Positions 1 through 6,450 are shown, counted from the first letter of the stretch. The stretch: 7,866 nucleotides of DNA from Candidatus Altarchaeales archaeon (GCA_003663175.1 QMZM01000046.1:1-7866), one strand, 5' to 3'. Numbers and translations: made by a program. The notes: generated by a model not told the origin, from the sequence alone.

Positions 1-1
1 G

Positions 2-766
2 TCTTGGGAGATAAAAATTACAGAGGCGATCGTGAGAAATTCCATTGATGAATTTTTGAATAGCTTGGATGTTGATGTTGCAATTGCCGGAGGAGGTCCA
101 TCTGGATTGGTTGCCGCGAAATATCTTGCTGATAATGATTTTGATGTTGTGGTTTTCGAGAGTAAATTGTCATTGGGTGGTGGAATGTGGGGGGGAGGAA
201 TGCAATTTCCAAGGATTGTGGTTCAGGAGGAGGCATTAGAAATTCTAAAAGAATTTGGAATAAAGACGAGAAGGTATGGGGACTTTTATGTTGCAAACTC
301 CATAGAGAGTGTAGCAAAGTTGATATCTTGTACAATAGATGCCGGTGCAAGAATCTTTAATGGTATTCATGTTGAGGATGTTATGATAAGAAAGAACAAG
401 GTTGTCGGATTTGTTATAAACTGGAGTTCTGTGCTAATTGCAAACCTGCATGTCGATCCAGTCAGCATAAAGGCGAAATCCTGTATTGATGCAACCGGTC
501 ATGATGCAGAAATCTGCAGAATTGTTCAGGGAAAGGTTGGAGAATTAAACACACCATCCGGTAAAATTGAGGGCGAATGTTCTATGTGGGCGGAGAAGTC
601 TGAGAGTCTTGTAGTAGAGAATACGAGGGAAGCATACCCAGGGTTGTATGTTGCGGGAATGGCCGCAAACACAGTATTTGGCGCTCCGAGAATGGGTCCA
701 ATATTTGGCGGGATGCTACTATCTGGTAAGAGGGTTGCAGAATTGATAATTGAGAAGATAAGATGA
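2..766 (+). CDS. thi4: Thi4-family thiazole synthase (sulfide-dependent type), 5' end outside window
   Basis: A Thi4 family protein, expected to make the thiazole phosphate precursor of thiamine from NAD and glycine in the cytoplasm. Archaeal members use free sulfide with iron. An older annotation of the same family is ribose-1,5-bisphosphate isomerase. Visible motifs are a Rossmann dinucleotide-binding GGGPSG (nt 89-106) after DVDVAIA, the family signature GGGMWGGGM (about nt 178-204), DATGHD (nt 488-505), and a C-terminal RMGPIFGGMLLSGKR. The frame is open back to the left edge and encodes SWEIKITEAIV before the GTG at 32. Thi4 proteins normally carry an ITRAIV-like segment there, so I treat that GTG as an internal valine and the gene as 5'-partial. 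It overlaps the next gene by 4 nt (ATGA), so it heads a coupled set. The family is confident; the sulfur source is inferred. Confidence 0.9.
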   Translation, partial: SWEIKITEAIVRNSIDEFLNSLDVDVAIAGGGPSGLVAAKYLADNDFDVVVFESKLSLGGGMWGGGMQFPRIVVQEEALEILKEFGIKTRRYGDFYVANSIESVAKLISCTIDAGARIFNGIHVEDVMIRKNKVVGFVINWSSVLIANLHVDPVSIKAKSCIDATGHDAEICRIVQGKVGELNTPSGKIEGECSMWAEKSESLVVENTREAYPGLYVAGMAANTVFGAPRMGPIFGGMLLSGKRVAELIIEKIR

Positions 767-978
767 CAATACTTGCATGTATGAAATGCTTCAGTAGGAA
801 GATAAAGAGATTGATTAGAGATGATGTAAATTTTGAATACTTTCCGTTAATTATGGATTGGTATTGTGAGGAGTGTAATTATCGCGGATTGCCAATTGTA
901 TTTTTGAGTGAGGATGAATATATAAAATTTATAACACTCAGGGATGAATACAAAATCGATCGAAATAAGAAGGATTGA
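763..978 (+). CDS. Small two-CxxC zinc-ribbon protein, function unknown
   Basis: A 71-residue protein with two CxxC knuckles, C6-x-x-C9 and C35-x-x-C38, spaced as in a zinc ribbon, so it probably binds one zinc ion. I know similar short archaeal proteins ending in a C-x-x-C-x-Y-x-G ribbon half (here CEECNYRG) but no assigned role. Starting at ATG 763 keeps the first cysteine pair; the next ATG at 781 would lose C6, which supports 763. The start overlaps the Thi4 stop as ATGA, and the 3' end overlaps the DUF1805 gene by 35 nt, so all three should be co-translated. The C-terminal tail is charged and lysine-rich. There is no signal peptide or membrane segment, so it is probably cytoplasmic. A role in transcription, RNA binding or metal handling is possible, and nothing in the sequence decides between them. 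Confidence 0.75.
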   Translation: MTILACMKCFSRKIKRLIRDDVNFEYFPLIMDWYCEECNYRGLPIVFLSEDEYIKFITLRDEYKIDRNKKD

Positions 979-1234
979 CTCGTGTATTGGAATAAAGATT
1001 GGGTTAAGAAATGCAAATCTCATAGTGATATTTGGAGAGAGGGGCTATGTTATGTGTTCCTACCTCAATATAAAAACCGCAGAGAAATTGGGGGATGTAG
1101 CATGTATAATCTCCGGTGTGAGTGAGATCGATGATGCGATTAATGCAAGAATTGAAAAGATAAGTAAAAATGCCAGAAGACTTGGTATAAGAGAGGGAAT
1201 GTTGGTTAAGGATGTTCTAAAATTTTTATCATAA
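944..1234 (+). CDS. DUF1805 (YunC-like) family protein
   Basis: A 96-residue protein matching the DUF1805 family as I remember it (Bacillus YunC and archaeal relatives). It has an N-terminal strand segment, then ANLIVIFGERGYVMCSYL (residues 24-41), NIKTAEKLGD (42-51), and the segment CIISGV (54-59), ending in an LGIREGM/DVLKFL tail. The length is normal for the family. Its biochemical function is not established. ATG 944 lies inside the preceding gene (35-nt overlap), but the N-terminal IEIRRIDSCIGIKIGL that it supplies fits the family's first strand, so I accept the overlap. C38 sits in the conserved GYVMC segment and could be functional. The TAA at 1232-1234 is followed after one base by the stop of the convergent nitrilase gene. 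Overlap with the zinc-ribbon gene and coupling to Thi4 suggest a shared transcript. Confidence 0.85.
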   Translation: MNTKSIEIRRIDSCIGIKIGLRNANLIVIFGERGYVMCSYLNIKTAEKLGDVACIISGVSEIDDAINARIEKISKNARRLGIREGMLVKDVLKFLS

Positions 1235-1235
1235 A

Positions 1236-1985
1236 TCAATACCTCAGTCTTATATCCTCAAGAACTGGTAATCCTTTTCTAACCTCGGCAATCCTATTTC
1301 TATTAATTGGACAGATTAATAGTTCTTCATTGGCATCTGCTACCGTTAAAACACTGCCCCAGGGGTCAACGGCAATTGAGCATCCAGGGTATTTATTCCT
1401 CATATCTTCCCCAACACGATTACACGCGACAACAAAGAATTGATTTTCAATGGCTCTCGCTCTAATCAAAACATTCCAGTGTTCTCTCCTTATGGATGGA
1501 AAATTTGCACACACGAGGACGAGTTCGGCGTTATTCTTCATGAATTCCCTGAATAATTCTGGAAATCTTATATCATAACATATAGCCAATGCTATTCTTC
1601 CGAATTCCGTATTTATAACAGAAATCTCACTCCCCGGACAAAAATAATCCTTTTCTTCTTGAAATAGATGAATCTTCCTATACTTTCCTATAATTCCAGT
1701 ATCATCAACGAGGATAAATGTGTTGTATATATGATAGTTATCTTCCTCCACTATTGAACCCGCGATTATTTTTCCATTGGCAATTTCAGACAATCTTTCA
1801 ACAGTTTTGCTATCATTCAAATTCTCAGCAAATTCATAGATTTTTTCTCCAACAAATCCTGTTGTAAATAACTCCGGAAACAATATCAGATCTGATTTTG
1901 AATTCTTTATTATATTGCAAATTCTCTCAAGATTCTTTTCTTTATCCCCATTCCTAATATCAATCTGCGCGATCTCAACCAGCAT
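1236..1985 (-). CDS. Nitrilase-superfamily carbon-nitrogen hydrolase (omega-amidase-like)
   Basis: A 249-residue cytoplasmic amidohydrolase of the carbon-nitrogen hydrolase superfamily. The catalytic triad is visible: E38 in LILFPELFT, K104 in KYRKIHLF, and the nucleophile C136 in ALAICYDIRFPELFR. The following RARAIENQ (residues 175-182) and CSIAVDPWG (202-210) are also family-typical. The IHLF and CYDIRFPE motifs and the short length put it nearest the omega-amidase/Nit2-like branch, which hydrolyses alpha-keto amides or deaminated glutathione-type damage products; the actual substrate cannot be read from sequence. It lies 6 nt downstream of threonine synthase on the same strand, so co-transcription is very likely. 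The only Shine-Dalgarno-like GAGGT is 14 nt before the ATG, too far to be convincing, so translation may depend on coupling. It is convergent with DUF1805, with a single base between the stops. Confidence 0.9.
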   Translation of the reverse strand: MLVEIAQIDIRNGDKEKNLERICNIIKNSKSDLILFPELFTTGFVGEKIYEFAENLNDSKTVERLSEIANGKIIAGSIVEEDNYHIYNTFILVDDTGIIGKYRKIHLFQEEKDYFCPGSEISVINTEFGRIALAICYDIRFPELFREFMKNNAELVLVCANFPSIRREHWNVLIRARAIENQFFVVACNRVGEDMRNKYPGCSIAVDPWGSVLTVADANEELLICPINRNRIAEVRKGLPVLEDIRLRY

Positions 1986-1991
1986 TTTTAT

Positions 1992-3263
1992 TTATAGATA
2001 CCTCTTCACGAGATTTATATTTGGTTCTATCTTAACTGGCATATTCGCAAATCTTGGTTTTACATTATCTAATCTTGATAGATGGTAATTTATTGTCGAG
2101 TCAGGGTCCTTTAGTATGTGTCCAGTTATAATACAAACAACCACATCATCCTTCTCTATAATCCCATTCTCCAATAATTTCCTCGCCCCAGCAACAGATG
2201 CCGCAGATGCCGGTTCGCAACCTATTCCAGATGAATCGACTATTGCCTTTGCATCCATTATCTCCTGGTCTGTGACTTGTTCGACAACGCCATCAGTTAA
2301 TTCTATTGCCCTCAATGCCCTTTTCCAACTTACGGGATTCCCGATTCTTATCGCGGTTGCTATCGTCTCTGGCTTTTTTAATGGCTTCAATTCCTTTAAT
2401 TTATTCTTCCATAGTCTATAGAACGGATTCGCTCCCTCCGCCTGAATTGCCGCAATTCTCGGAGTTTTTTCTATTAATCTCAATTTTTTTAATTCATAAA
2501 TCGCCTTTCCAAATGCCGATGTGTTCCCTAAATTCCCCGCTGGAACGACAATCCAATCTGGTGGTTTCCAATTAAGTTGCTGTATTAATTCAAAGATTAT
2601 GGTTTTTTGCCCTTGGATTCTAAATGGATTTATTGAATTTAAAAGATATATCCCGAGTCTTTCTGATGCCTCCTGCACAAGCGACATAGCATCATCGAAG
2701 TTTCCATTTATTTGTAAAACCCTCGCACCATATGCAAGTGCCTGTGAGAGTTTTCCGAATGCTATTTTACCTTCTGGGATAAAGACGATGGATTTCATAT
2801 TAGAGAGACCCGCATACGAGGCAAGTGATGCGGATGTGTTTCCGGTTGATGCGCAACCAACAACCCTCATGCCCAATCTGTTTGCCTCGCTTATCCCAAC
2901 GGTCATCCCTCTGTCCTTGAACGAACCGGTTGGATTTTCGCCCTCGTGCTTCAAAAGAATCTTCTCTATTCCAGTAAAATTTGCCAAGGCTTTATGATGA
3001 TACAAGTTGGTGTTTCCCTCCGGTCTCGAAACGATCTCGAAATCATTGAGAAGTGGATGAACCAACTCGCGAAAACGCCAAACGCCGCTCTGGTATGGAA
3101 ATTTCCCCATATTTAATCTCGTATCAAATAATTCCCTCGATACTACCTCTTTTAATTCTTTGAGGTCAAGTGAAACCTCAAGGAGACCACCACACTCGCA
3201 TCTATAAGTCACTACAGGCCCGGTCTCTCTGCCACAATCAATACATCTCAGTTTCAGTTCCAT
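1992..3263 (-). CDS. thrC: Threonine synthase
   Basis: A 423-residue PLP enzyme converting O-phosphohomoserine to threonine. An N-terminal zinc ribbon is visible (C7, C10, then C22 and C24 in CECGG), followed by EGNTNLY (residues 82-88), the PLP-lysine motif NPTGSFKDRG with K116, the substrate-binding loop STGNTSAS (139-146), and the PLP phosphate-binding loop GNLGN (243-247). The length and zinc ribbon match archaeal threonine synthases. The related cysteate synthase of Methanosarcina and relatives shares this fold, so it is the main alternative; the family match alone cannot fully exclude it. The ATG at 3263 has no Shine-Dalgarno sequence, consistent with a leaderless mRNA. It is divergent from the HAD phosphatase across 35 nt and leads the nitrilase gene on the same transcript. 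Confidence 0.92.
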   Translation of the reverse strand: MELKLRCIDCGRETGPVVTYRCECGGLLEVSLDLKELKEVVSRELFDTRLNMGKFPYQSGVWRFRELVHPLLNDFEIVSRPEGNTNLYHHKALANFTGIEKILLKHEGENPTGSFKDRGMTVGISEANRLGMRVVGCASTGNTSASLASYAGLSNMKSIVFIPEGKIAFGKLSQALAYGARVLQINGNFDDAMSLVQEASERLGIYLLNSINPFRIQGQKTIIFELIQQLNWKPPDWIVVPAGNLGNTSAFGKAIYELKKLRLIEKTPRIAAIQAEGANPFYRLWKNKLKELKPLKKPETIATAIRIGNPVSWKRALRAIELTDGVVEQVTDQEIMDAKAIVDSSGIGCEPASAASVAGARKLLENGIIEKDDVVVCIITGHILKDPDSTINYHLSRLDNVKPRFANMPVKIEPNINLVKRYL

Positions 3264-3268
3264 ATTGT

Positions 3269-3276
3269 AATATAAT
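3269..3276 (+). promoter_or_regulatory. Putative TATA box for the HAD phosphatase gene
   Basis: AATATAAT is centred about 26 nt before the ATG at 3299, which is the archaeal TATA-to-start distance expected of a leaderless transcript. No Shine-Dalgarno sequence precedes that ATG. It sits in the 35-nt AT-rich gap shared with threonine synthase, where many TATA-like strings occur by composition alone. I could not find an equally well-placed box for threonine synthase on the other strand. Confidence 0.35.
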
Positions 3277-3298
3277 TTTTAACAAAAGAATAATAATT

Positions 3299-4006
3299 AT
3301 GAGAATGAAAATTAAGGCGATATTCTTTGATATTGATGATACGCTCTATGATAGCACACTTCAAACAGACATGGCAAGGAGGAACACGATAAGGGCGATG
3401 ATAGAAGCGGGATTAGAGATAGAGGAGGATGAAGGGATAAAAGCGTTAAATGAGATAGTTGAGAAATTTGGCTCAAATTATGGTTATCACCTAAATGAAT
3501 TGTTAAGGGAGTTTGGATATGAAGAGAACCCGAGGATAATTGCCGCGGGAATTGTTGCTTATCACTCAACAAAGATTGCTTATCTCGTTCCATTTCCGGA
3601 CACAATTCCTACATTGCTGAAATTGAGGGATTTGGGATACGGTTTGGGGGTTATTACCGATGGTATAGCGGTTAAACAATGGGAAAAACTTATAAGGCTC
3701 GGTTTACAGCACTTCTTTGATTCCGTTATAATTTCTGAGGAGATTGGAATAGAGAAACCAAATCCAGAGATGTTTAAAATTGCGGCAAGGAAAATTAAAT
3801 GCAAACCAGAGGAAGCAATAATGGTCGGGGATAGAATTGACAAGGACATCGTGGGGGCAAATAAAGTTGGGATGCTAACAGTCCAACTCATGCACGGAAA
3901 ACACATGGATGAGATTCCAAAAAATCCCGATGAGGAACCAGACTACATAATCTCAAACCTTAGGGATATCCTTAAGGTGCTGAAAGAAATTAAAAAGAGA
4001 AATTAG
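3299..4006 (+). CDS. HAD-superfamily subfamily IA phosphatase (TIGR02253-like)
   Basis: A 235-residue soluble HAD hydrolase. All four motifs are present: motif I DIDDT with the nucleophile D11 and acid/base D13; motif II ending at T120 in GVITDG; motif III K153 in EKPNPEMF; motif IV GDRIDKD with D178 and D181. The helical cap lies between motifs I and II (about residues 16-95). It resembles the archaeal TIGR02253 group, in which a Methanocaldococcus member has been described as a glyceraldehyde 3-phosphate phosphatase in vitro; the substrate here is unknown. The frame is open upstream to 3170, but that part runs antisense through the threonine synthase zinc-ribbon coding region and has no HAD homology, so I start at ATG 3299 (ATG 3305 is possible). 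Its TAG shares bases with the TAA of DUF4013 on the other strand. Confidence 0.9.
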   Translation: MRMKIKAIFFDIDDTLYDSTLQTDMARRNTIRAMIEAGLEIEEDEGIKALNEIVEKFGSNYGYHLNELLREFGYEENPRIIAAGIVAYHSTKIAYLVPFPDTIPTLLKLRDLGYGLGVITDGIAVKQWEKLIRLGLQHFFDSVIISEEIGIEKPNPEMFKIAARKIKCKPEEAIMVGDRIDKDIVGANKVGMLTVQLMHGKHMDEIPKNPDEEPDYIISNLRDILKVLKEIKKRN

Positions 4007-4626
4007 AGATCTGGGTATATTTCACCCAGTGCCGTCATCATAGAGACTCCGGAAGCGAAGGATGCAATTGCGAGACCCACTATTGGAACAATACTAAGAA
4101 CCGCTGAAATGACGAAGGAATATACTAACATAACTATCCACGCAACAAAGTAGTCTTTTTTGCGAGCCTTCCTCGCTATTTTGTCAAAATCAAATGCCTC
4201 GTAAAAGGAGTCCTTCTCTATATATGCCAGAACCGCCAACGGAATTACATAGATCGTCAGGATCAAAATCAGAAGTCCGAGGAATGTTCCGATACCCAAA
4301 CTCAGAAAACCACCGGCAGCGGCTTCTCTACCACTGAGACCTATAAACGACATCATTGCCCCACCCATCGATAATACCAATATCAAAATTATTGGCATCG
4401 AATAGATGAATCCTATAATTATTGCCGTGAGTCCCTTAACGAACAAATCCGTCCAGTTTTCCCATTCGGGCAATTTAAAATCCTTGTTCATTGCAGATTT
4501 GGCACACCTCAACTGATATCCCGTTACAATAAAATTCACTATCGGAATCAACTCGAGCAGGGTACCAATACAAAGCTTCTTTACATCGGTAAACGGTCTC
4601 TTAATTGCATTTGAAAAATCAACCAT
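4003..4626 (-). CDS. DUF4013 polytopic membrane protein
   Basis: A 207-residue integral membrane protein of the archaeal DUF4013 family, function unknown. It begins with the family-like amphipathic start VDFSNAIKRPFTD, then has about five hydrophobic segments near residues 17-40, 63-97, 104-137, 159-180 and 181-200. The signature LPEWENWTDLFVKGL (52-66) lies between the first two. A basic cytoplasmic-type loop, KIARKARKKD, precedes the fourth segment. The open frame can start at GTG 4635, but a strong Shine-Dalgarno GAGGTGAT overlaps that GTG, so the ATG at 4626 is the better start and also fits the family N-terminus. Its stop overlaps the stop of the HAD gene. It is divergent from the pilin-like gene, and whether the two act together is open. 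Confidence 0.85.
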   Translation of the reverse strand: MVDFSNAIKRPFTDVKKLCIGTLLELIPIVNFIVTGYQLRCAKSAMNKDFKLPEWENWTDLFVKGLTAIIIGFIYSMPIILILVLSMGGAMMSFIGLSGREAAAGGFLSLGIGTFLGLLILILTIYVIPLAVLAYIEKDSFYEAFDFDKIARKARKKDYFVAWIVMLVYSFVISAVLSIVPIVGLAIASFASGVSMMTALGEIYPDL

Positions 4627-4630
4627 ATCC

Positions 4631-4638
4631 ATCACCTC
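4631..4638 (-). promoter_or_regulatory. Shine-Dalgarno site that sets the DUF4013 start
   Basis: On the minus strand this reads GAGGTGAT, an eight-base match to the usual archaeal anti-Shine-Dalgarno. It covers the GTG and touches the first ATG of the longest open frame, so those cannot easily be start codons. Four bases later comes the ATG at 4626, which I take as the true start. It is the only convincing Shine-Dalgarno site in front of a gene in this window. Confidence 0.7.
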
Positions 4639-4670
4639 TATATGAATTTTGTAATTTTATTTTTAATCCC

Positions 4671-4678
4671 AATATAAA
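4671..4678 (-). promoter_or_regulatory. Putative TATA box for DUF4013
   Basis: The minus strand reads TTTATATT within GATATTTATATTGG, close to the canonical archaeal TATA box. Transcription would start about 25 nt downstream, near 4649, leaving a leader of some 20 nt that holds the GAGGTGAT site. The plus strand reads AATATAAATA here, which could also serve the pilin-like gene whose ATG is at 4726, but the distance (about 50 nt) would then need a leader with no Shine-Dalgarno site. Confidence 0.4.
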
Positions 4679-4725
4679 TATCAAATCTGCAATTTATTAC
4701 TTTTAACCCCCATAATTTAATTAAG

Positions 4726-5202
4726 ATGAATGTAAAAGGACAGGCGGCATTAGAGTATATGCTCACATATGGATGGGCGATCTTAGTAATTATGATAGTT
4801 GGATTGGCACTATGGCAGATGGGGCTCTTCAATCCTCCGAATCCAACCCCCGGGTGTCATGGATTTTCGCAGATAACGGTGCTGGATCAGAAACTCAATA
4901 TATCTGCTTCGAACGGAATATTGACATTAGTTCTCAGCAATGATGGTGGAGCAACTATGGAAATTCAATCCGGTGGAATAGATGCCAGTATATTTGATAT
5001 GGACTGTAGTTGCTCTTCCGGTTGTTCAGCGGATCCGTTTAGACCGGGGCAAACCCTAAGAACAACACTAACATGCAATAACCTGGCTGCAACATATACG
5101 AGTGGGGATTACTATAGAGCATATATCAACATAACCTATACAAATAAGGCATCTGGAATAACACACACCAGCTCTGGAGTCTGTTGGGGAACTATTGAAT
5201 AA
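4726..5202 (+). CDS. Class III signal peptide (type IV pilin-like) secreted protein
   Basis: A 158-residue pilin-like protein. The N-terminus MNVKG|QAALEYMLTYGWAILVIMIVGLALW is a class III signal: a short basic leader with K4-G5, a predicted prepilin peptidase cut between G5 and Q6, the QxxxEY motif, and a hydrophobic helix at about 13-33. After cleavage this helix would anchor or polymerise the protein in a pilus-like fibre or leave it in the membrane. The outside domain (about 40-158) is rich in Ser, Thr, Gly and Asn. It has six cysteines (C44, C94, C96, C100, C117, C153), which may form disulfides, and sequons at N58 and N135. No pilus ATPase, platform protein or peptidase is nearby, so it is a lone subunit gene here. 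No Shine-Dalgarno site precedes the ATG. Its 3' end overlaps the convergent hisS gene by 11 nt. Confidence 0.85.
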   Translation: MNVKGQAALEYMLTYGWAILVIMIVGLALWQMGLFNPPNPTPGCHGFSQITVLDQKLNISASNGILTLVLSNDGGATMEIQSGGIDASIFDMDCSCSSGCSADPFRPGQTLRTTLTCNNLAATYTSGDYYRAYINITYTNKASGITHTSSGVCWGTIE

Positions 5203-6448
5203 AATTCATGATTTCTTTAATTTCAATTCTTCTCTGCTCCCCAGTATCCATATTTCTTATCGTCACACTCTCCTCTCTTATATCCTCTGGACCCACGATT
5301 ATAACAAATCTCGCGTTGATCTCGTCGGCATACTCCAGAATCTTCCCCAATTTTCTGTTCATCACATCAATATCGACCGAGAGATATTCCCTTAAATGCG
5401 AGGCTATCTTTAATGCATCTTCCCTCATATTCTGGTTTGTGGGAGCGATCACAACATCAACCCTTTTTTCTGGTATATCGATTCCCTGCAACTCAACGGC
5501 ATCCATGATCCTGTCAAATCCGAACGCAAAACCAGACGCTGGAACTCTAATGCCGGAGAATAATTCAATTAAATTATCATACCTTCCACCGCCACACACC
5601 TGACTCTGCGCCCCGAGTTCAGGAATTCTTATCTCAAATACCATTCCGGTATAGTATTCAATTCCCCTTCCAATTCCGAGATTGATCCTGTAATCAATAT
5701 CGAGAATCTTGAGCCAGTAGAGTATGGACCTCAAATTTTCTAACGACTCTAGTGCCCTTTTGTATTCATCTAAGAGTGCTTCCGCATCATCCAGAACATC
5801 CATATGTCCATTAAGCTGTATCAACTCAAGAAATTTTTTATTATCCACGATCCTACCTACCTTATCGAGGTCTCCCTTATCTATCAATGTTATTAAATGA
5901 GGTTGAATATCATCCCTAATACCCAATTCCTTCATAAATTCTCTTAATATGCCCATATGACCAATTTCAAGGATAAAATTCAGATCAATTCTTTTCAATG
6001 AATTGACTGCAATGTCTATTACCTCCGCATCTGCCTCCGGTCTCTCTGAGCCTATCAACTCTATTCCGATCTGCCAGAATTCTCTATACCTGCCTTTCTG
6101 TGGTCTCTCGTATCTGAACATCGGATAAGAGTAATAAAGCCTTAATGGCAATCTTTCTTTCCTTAGAGTTTGTGCGAACATTCTGCAGATAGAAGCGGTT
6201 GCCTCTGGCCTCAGGCAAAGTTTTCTGCCAGATTTATCCTCAAAAACATACATATGTTCCCTTATCTCCTCACCAGATTTAAGTTCGAACAATTCGGAAT
6301 GCTCAAATGTCGGCGTTAGGATTCTTCTATAGTTATAACTCTCGATCACCGATTTTATTAAATTTTCAACATGCTCCCTTCTCTCCATCTCCTCTGGGGT
6401 GAAGTCTCGTGTTCCTCGTGGTCTTTTGATTTCTTTTTTAATCCCCAT
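5192..6448 (-). CDS. hisS: Histidyl-tRNA synthetase
   Basis: A 418-residue class II aminoacyl-tRNA synthetase charging tRNA-His. The N-terminus KRPRGTRDFTPEE (residues 8-20) is typical. Motif 1 surrounds TPTFEH (45-50). Motif 2 includes FRYERPQKGRYREFWQ (111-126). The histidine-specific region reads GRGIEYYTG (260-268), with R261 in the position of the catalytic arginine; it is usually RGLDYY, so this is a mild variant. GGGRYDNL (286-293) is the second His-specific motif and SGFAFGFDRIM (305-315) is motif 3. A C-terminal anticodon-binding domain spans about 325-418. The length is normal, and it is the synthetase rather than the HisZ paralogue because the catalytic and anticodon-binding parts are both present. 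No Shine-Dalgarno site precedes the ATG, and a TATAAAAAT box about 26 nt upstream suggests a leaderless mRNA. Confidence 0.96.
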   Translation of the reverse strand: MGIKKEIKRPRGTRDFTPEEMERREHVENLIKSVIESYNYRRILTPTFEHSELFELKSGEEIREHMYVFEDKSGRKLCLRPEATASICRMFAQTLRKERLPLRLYYSYPMFRYERPQKGRYREFWQIGIELIGSERPEADAEVIDIAVNSLKRIDLNFILEIGHMGILREFMKELGIRDDIQPHLITLIDKGDLDKVGRIVDNKKFLELIQLNGHMDVLDDAEALLDEYKRALESLENLRSILYWLKILDIDYRINLGIGRGIEYYTGMVFEIRIPELGAQSQVCGGGRYDNLIELFSGIRVPASGFAFGFDRIMDAVELQGIDIPEKRVDVVIAPTNQNMREDALKIASHLREYLSVDIDVMNRKLGKILEYADEINARFVIIVGPEDIREESVTIRNMDTGEQRRIEIKEIMNFIQ

Positions 6449-6450
6449 TC

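Noticed and set aside
91..202. Shine-Dalgarno-like AGGAGGT and GGAGGAATG within Thi4
   Set aside because: They are the codons for the conserved glycine-rich GGGPSG and WGGGM motifs, so internal initiation is not needed to explain them.
2521..2997. 158-residue open frame on the plus strand
   Set aside because: Antisense to threonine synthase across its catalytic core; no domain and biased Ser/Pro composition typical of a shadow frame. The plus-strand frames at 2116-2421 and 2306-2575 are rejected for the same reason.
3170..3298. 43-codon N-terminal extension of the HAD frame
   Set aside because: It runs antisense through the threonine synthase zinc-ribbon coding region and lacks HAD homology; the conserved protein begins at 3299.
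3580..3906. Minus-strand open frames inside the HAD gene (also 3312-3605)
   Set aside because: They are antisense to HAD motifs I-IV, with no recognisable family.
4638..4832. 64-residue minus-strand open frame over the pilin 5' end and promoter gap
   Set aside because: It covers the antisense of the pilin signal peptide and the intergenic region, with no Shine-Dalgarno site and no recognisable family.
5195..5603. Plus-strand open frames over the hisS 3' half
   Set aside because: Antisense to the HisS anticodon-binding and motif 3 regions; no domain.
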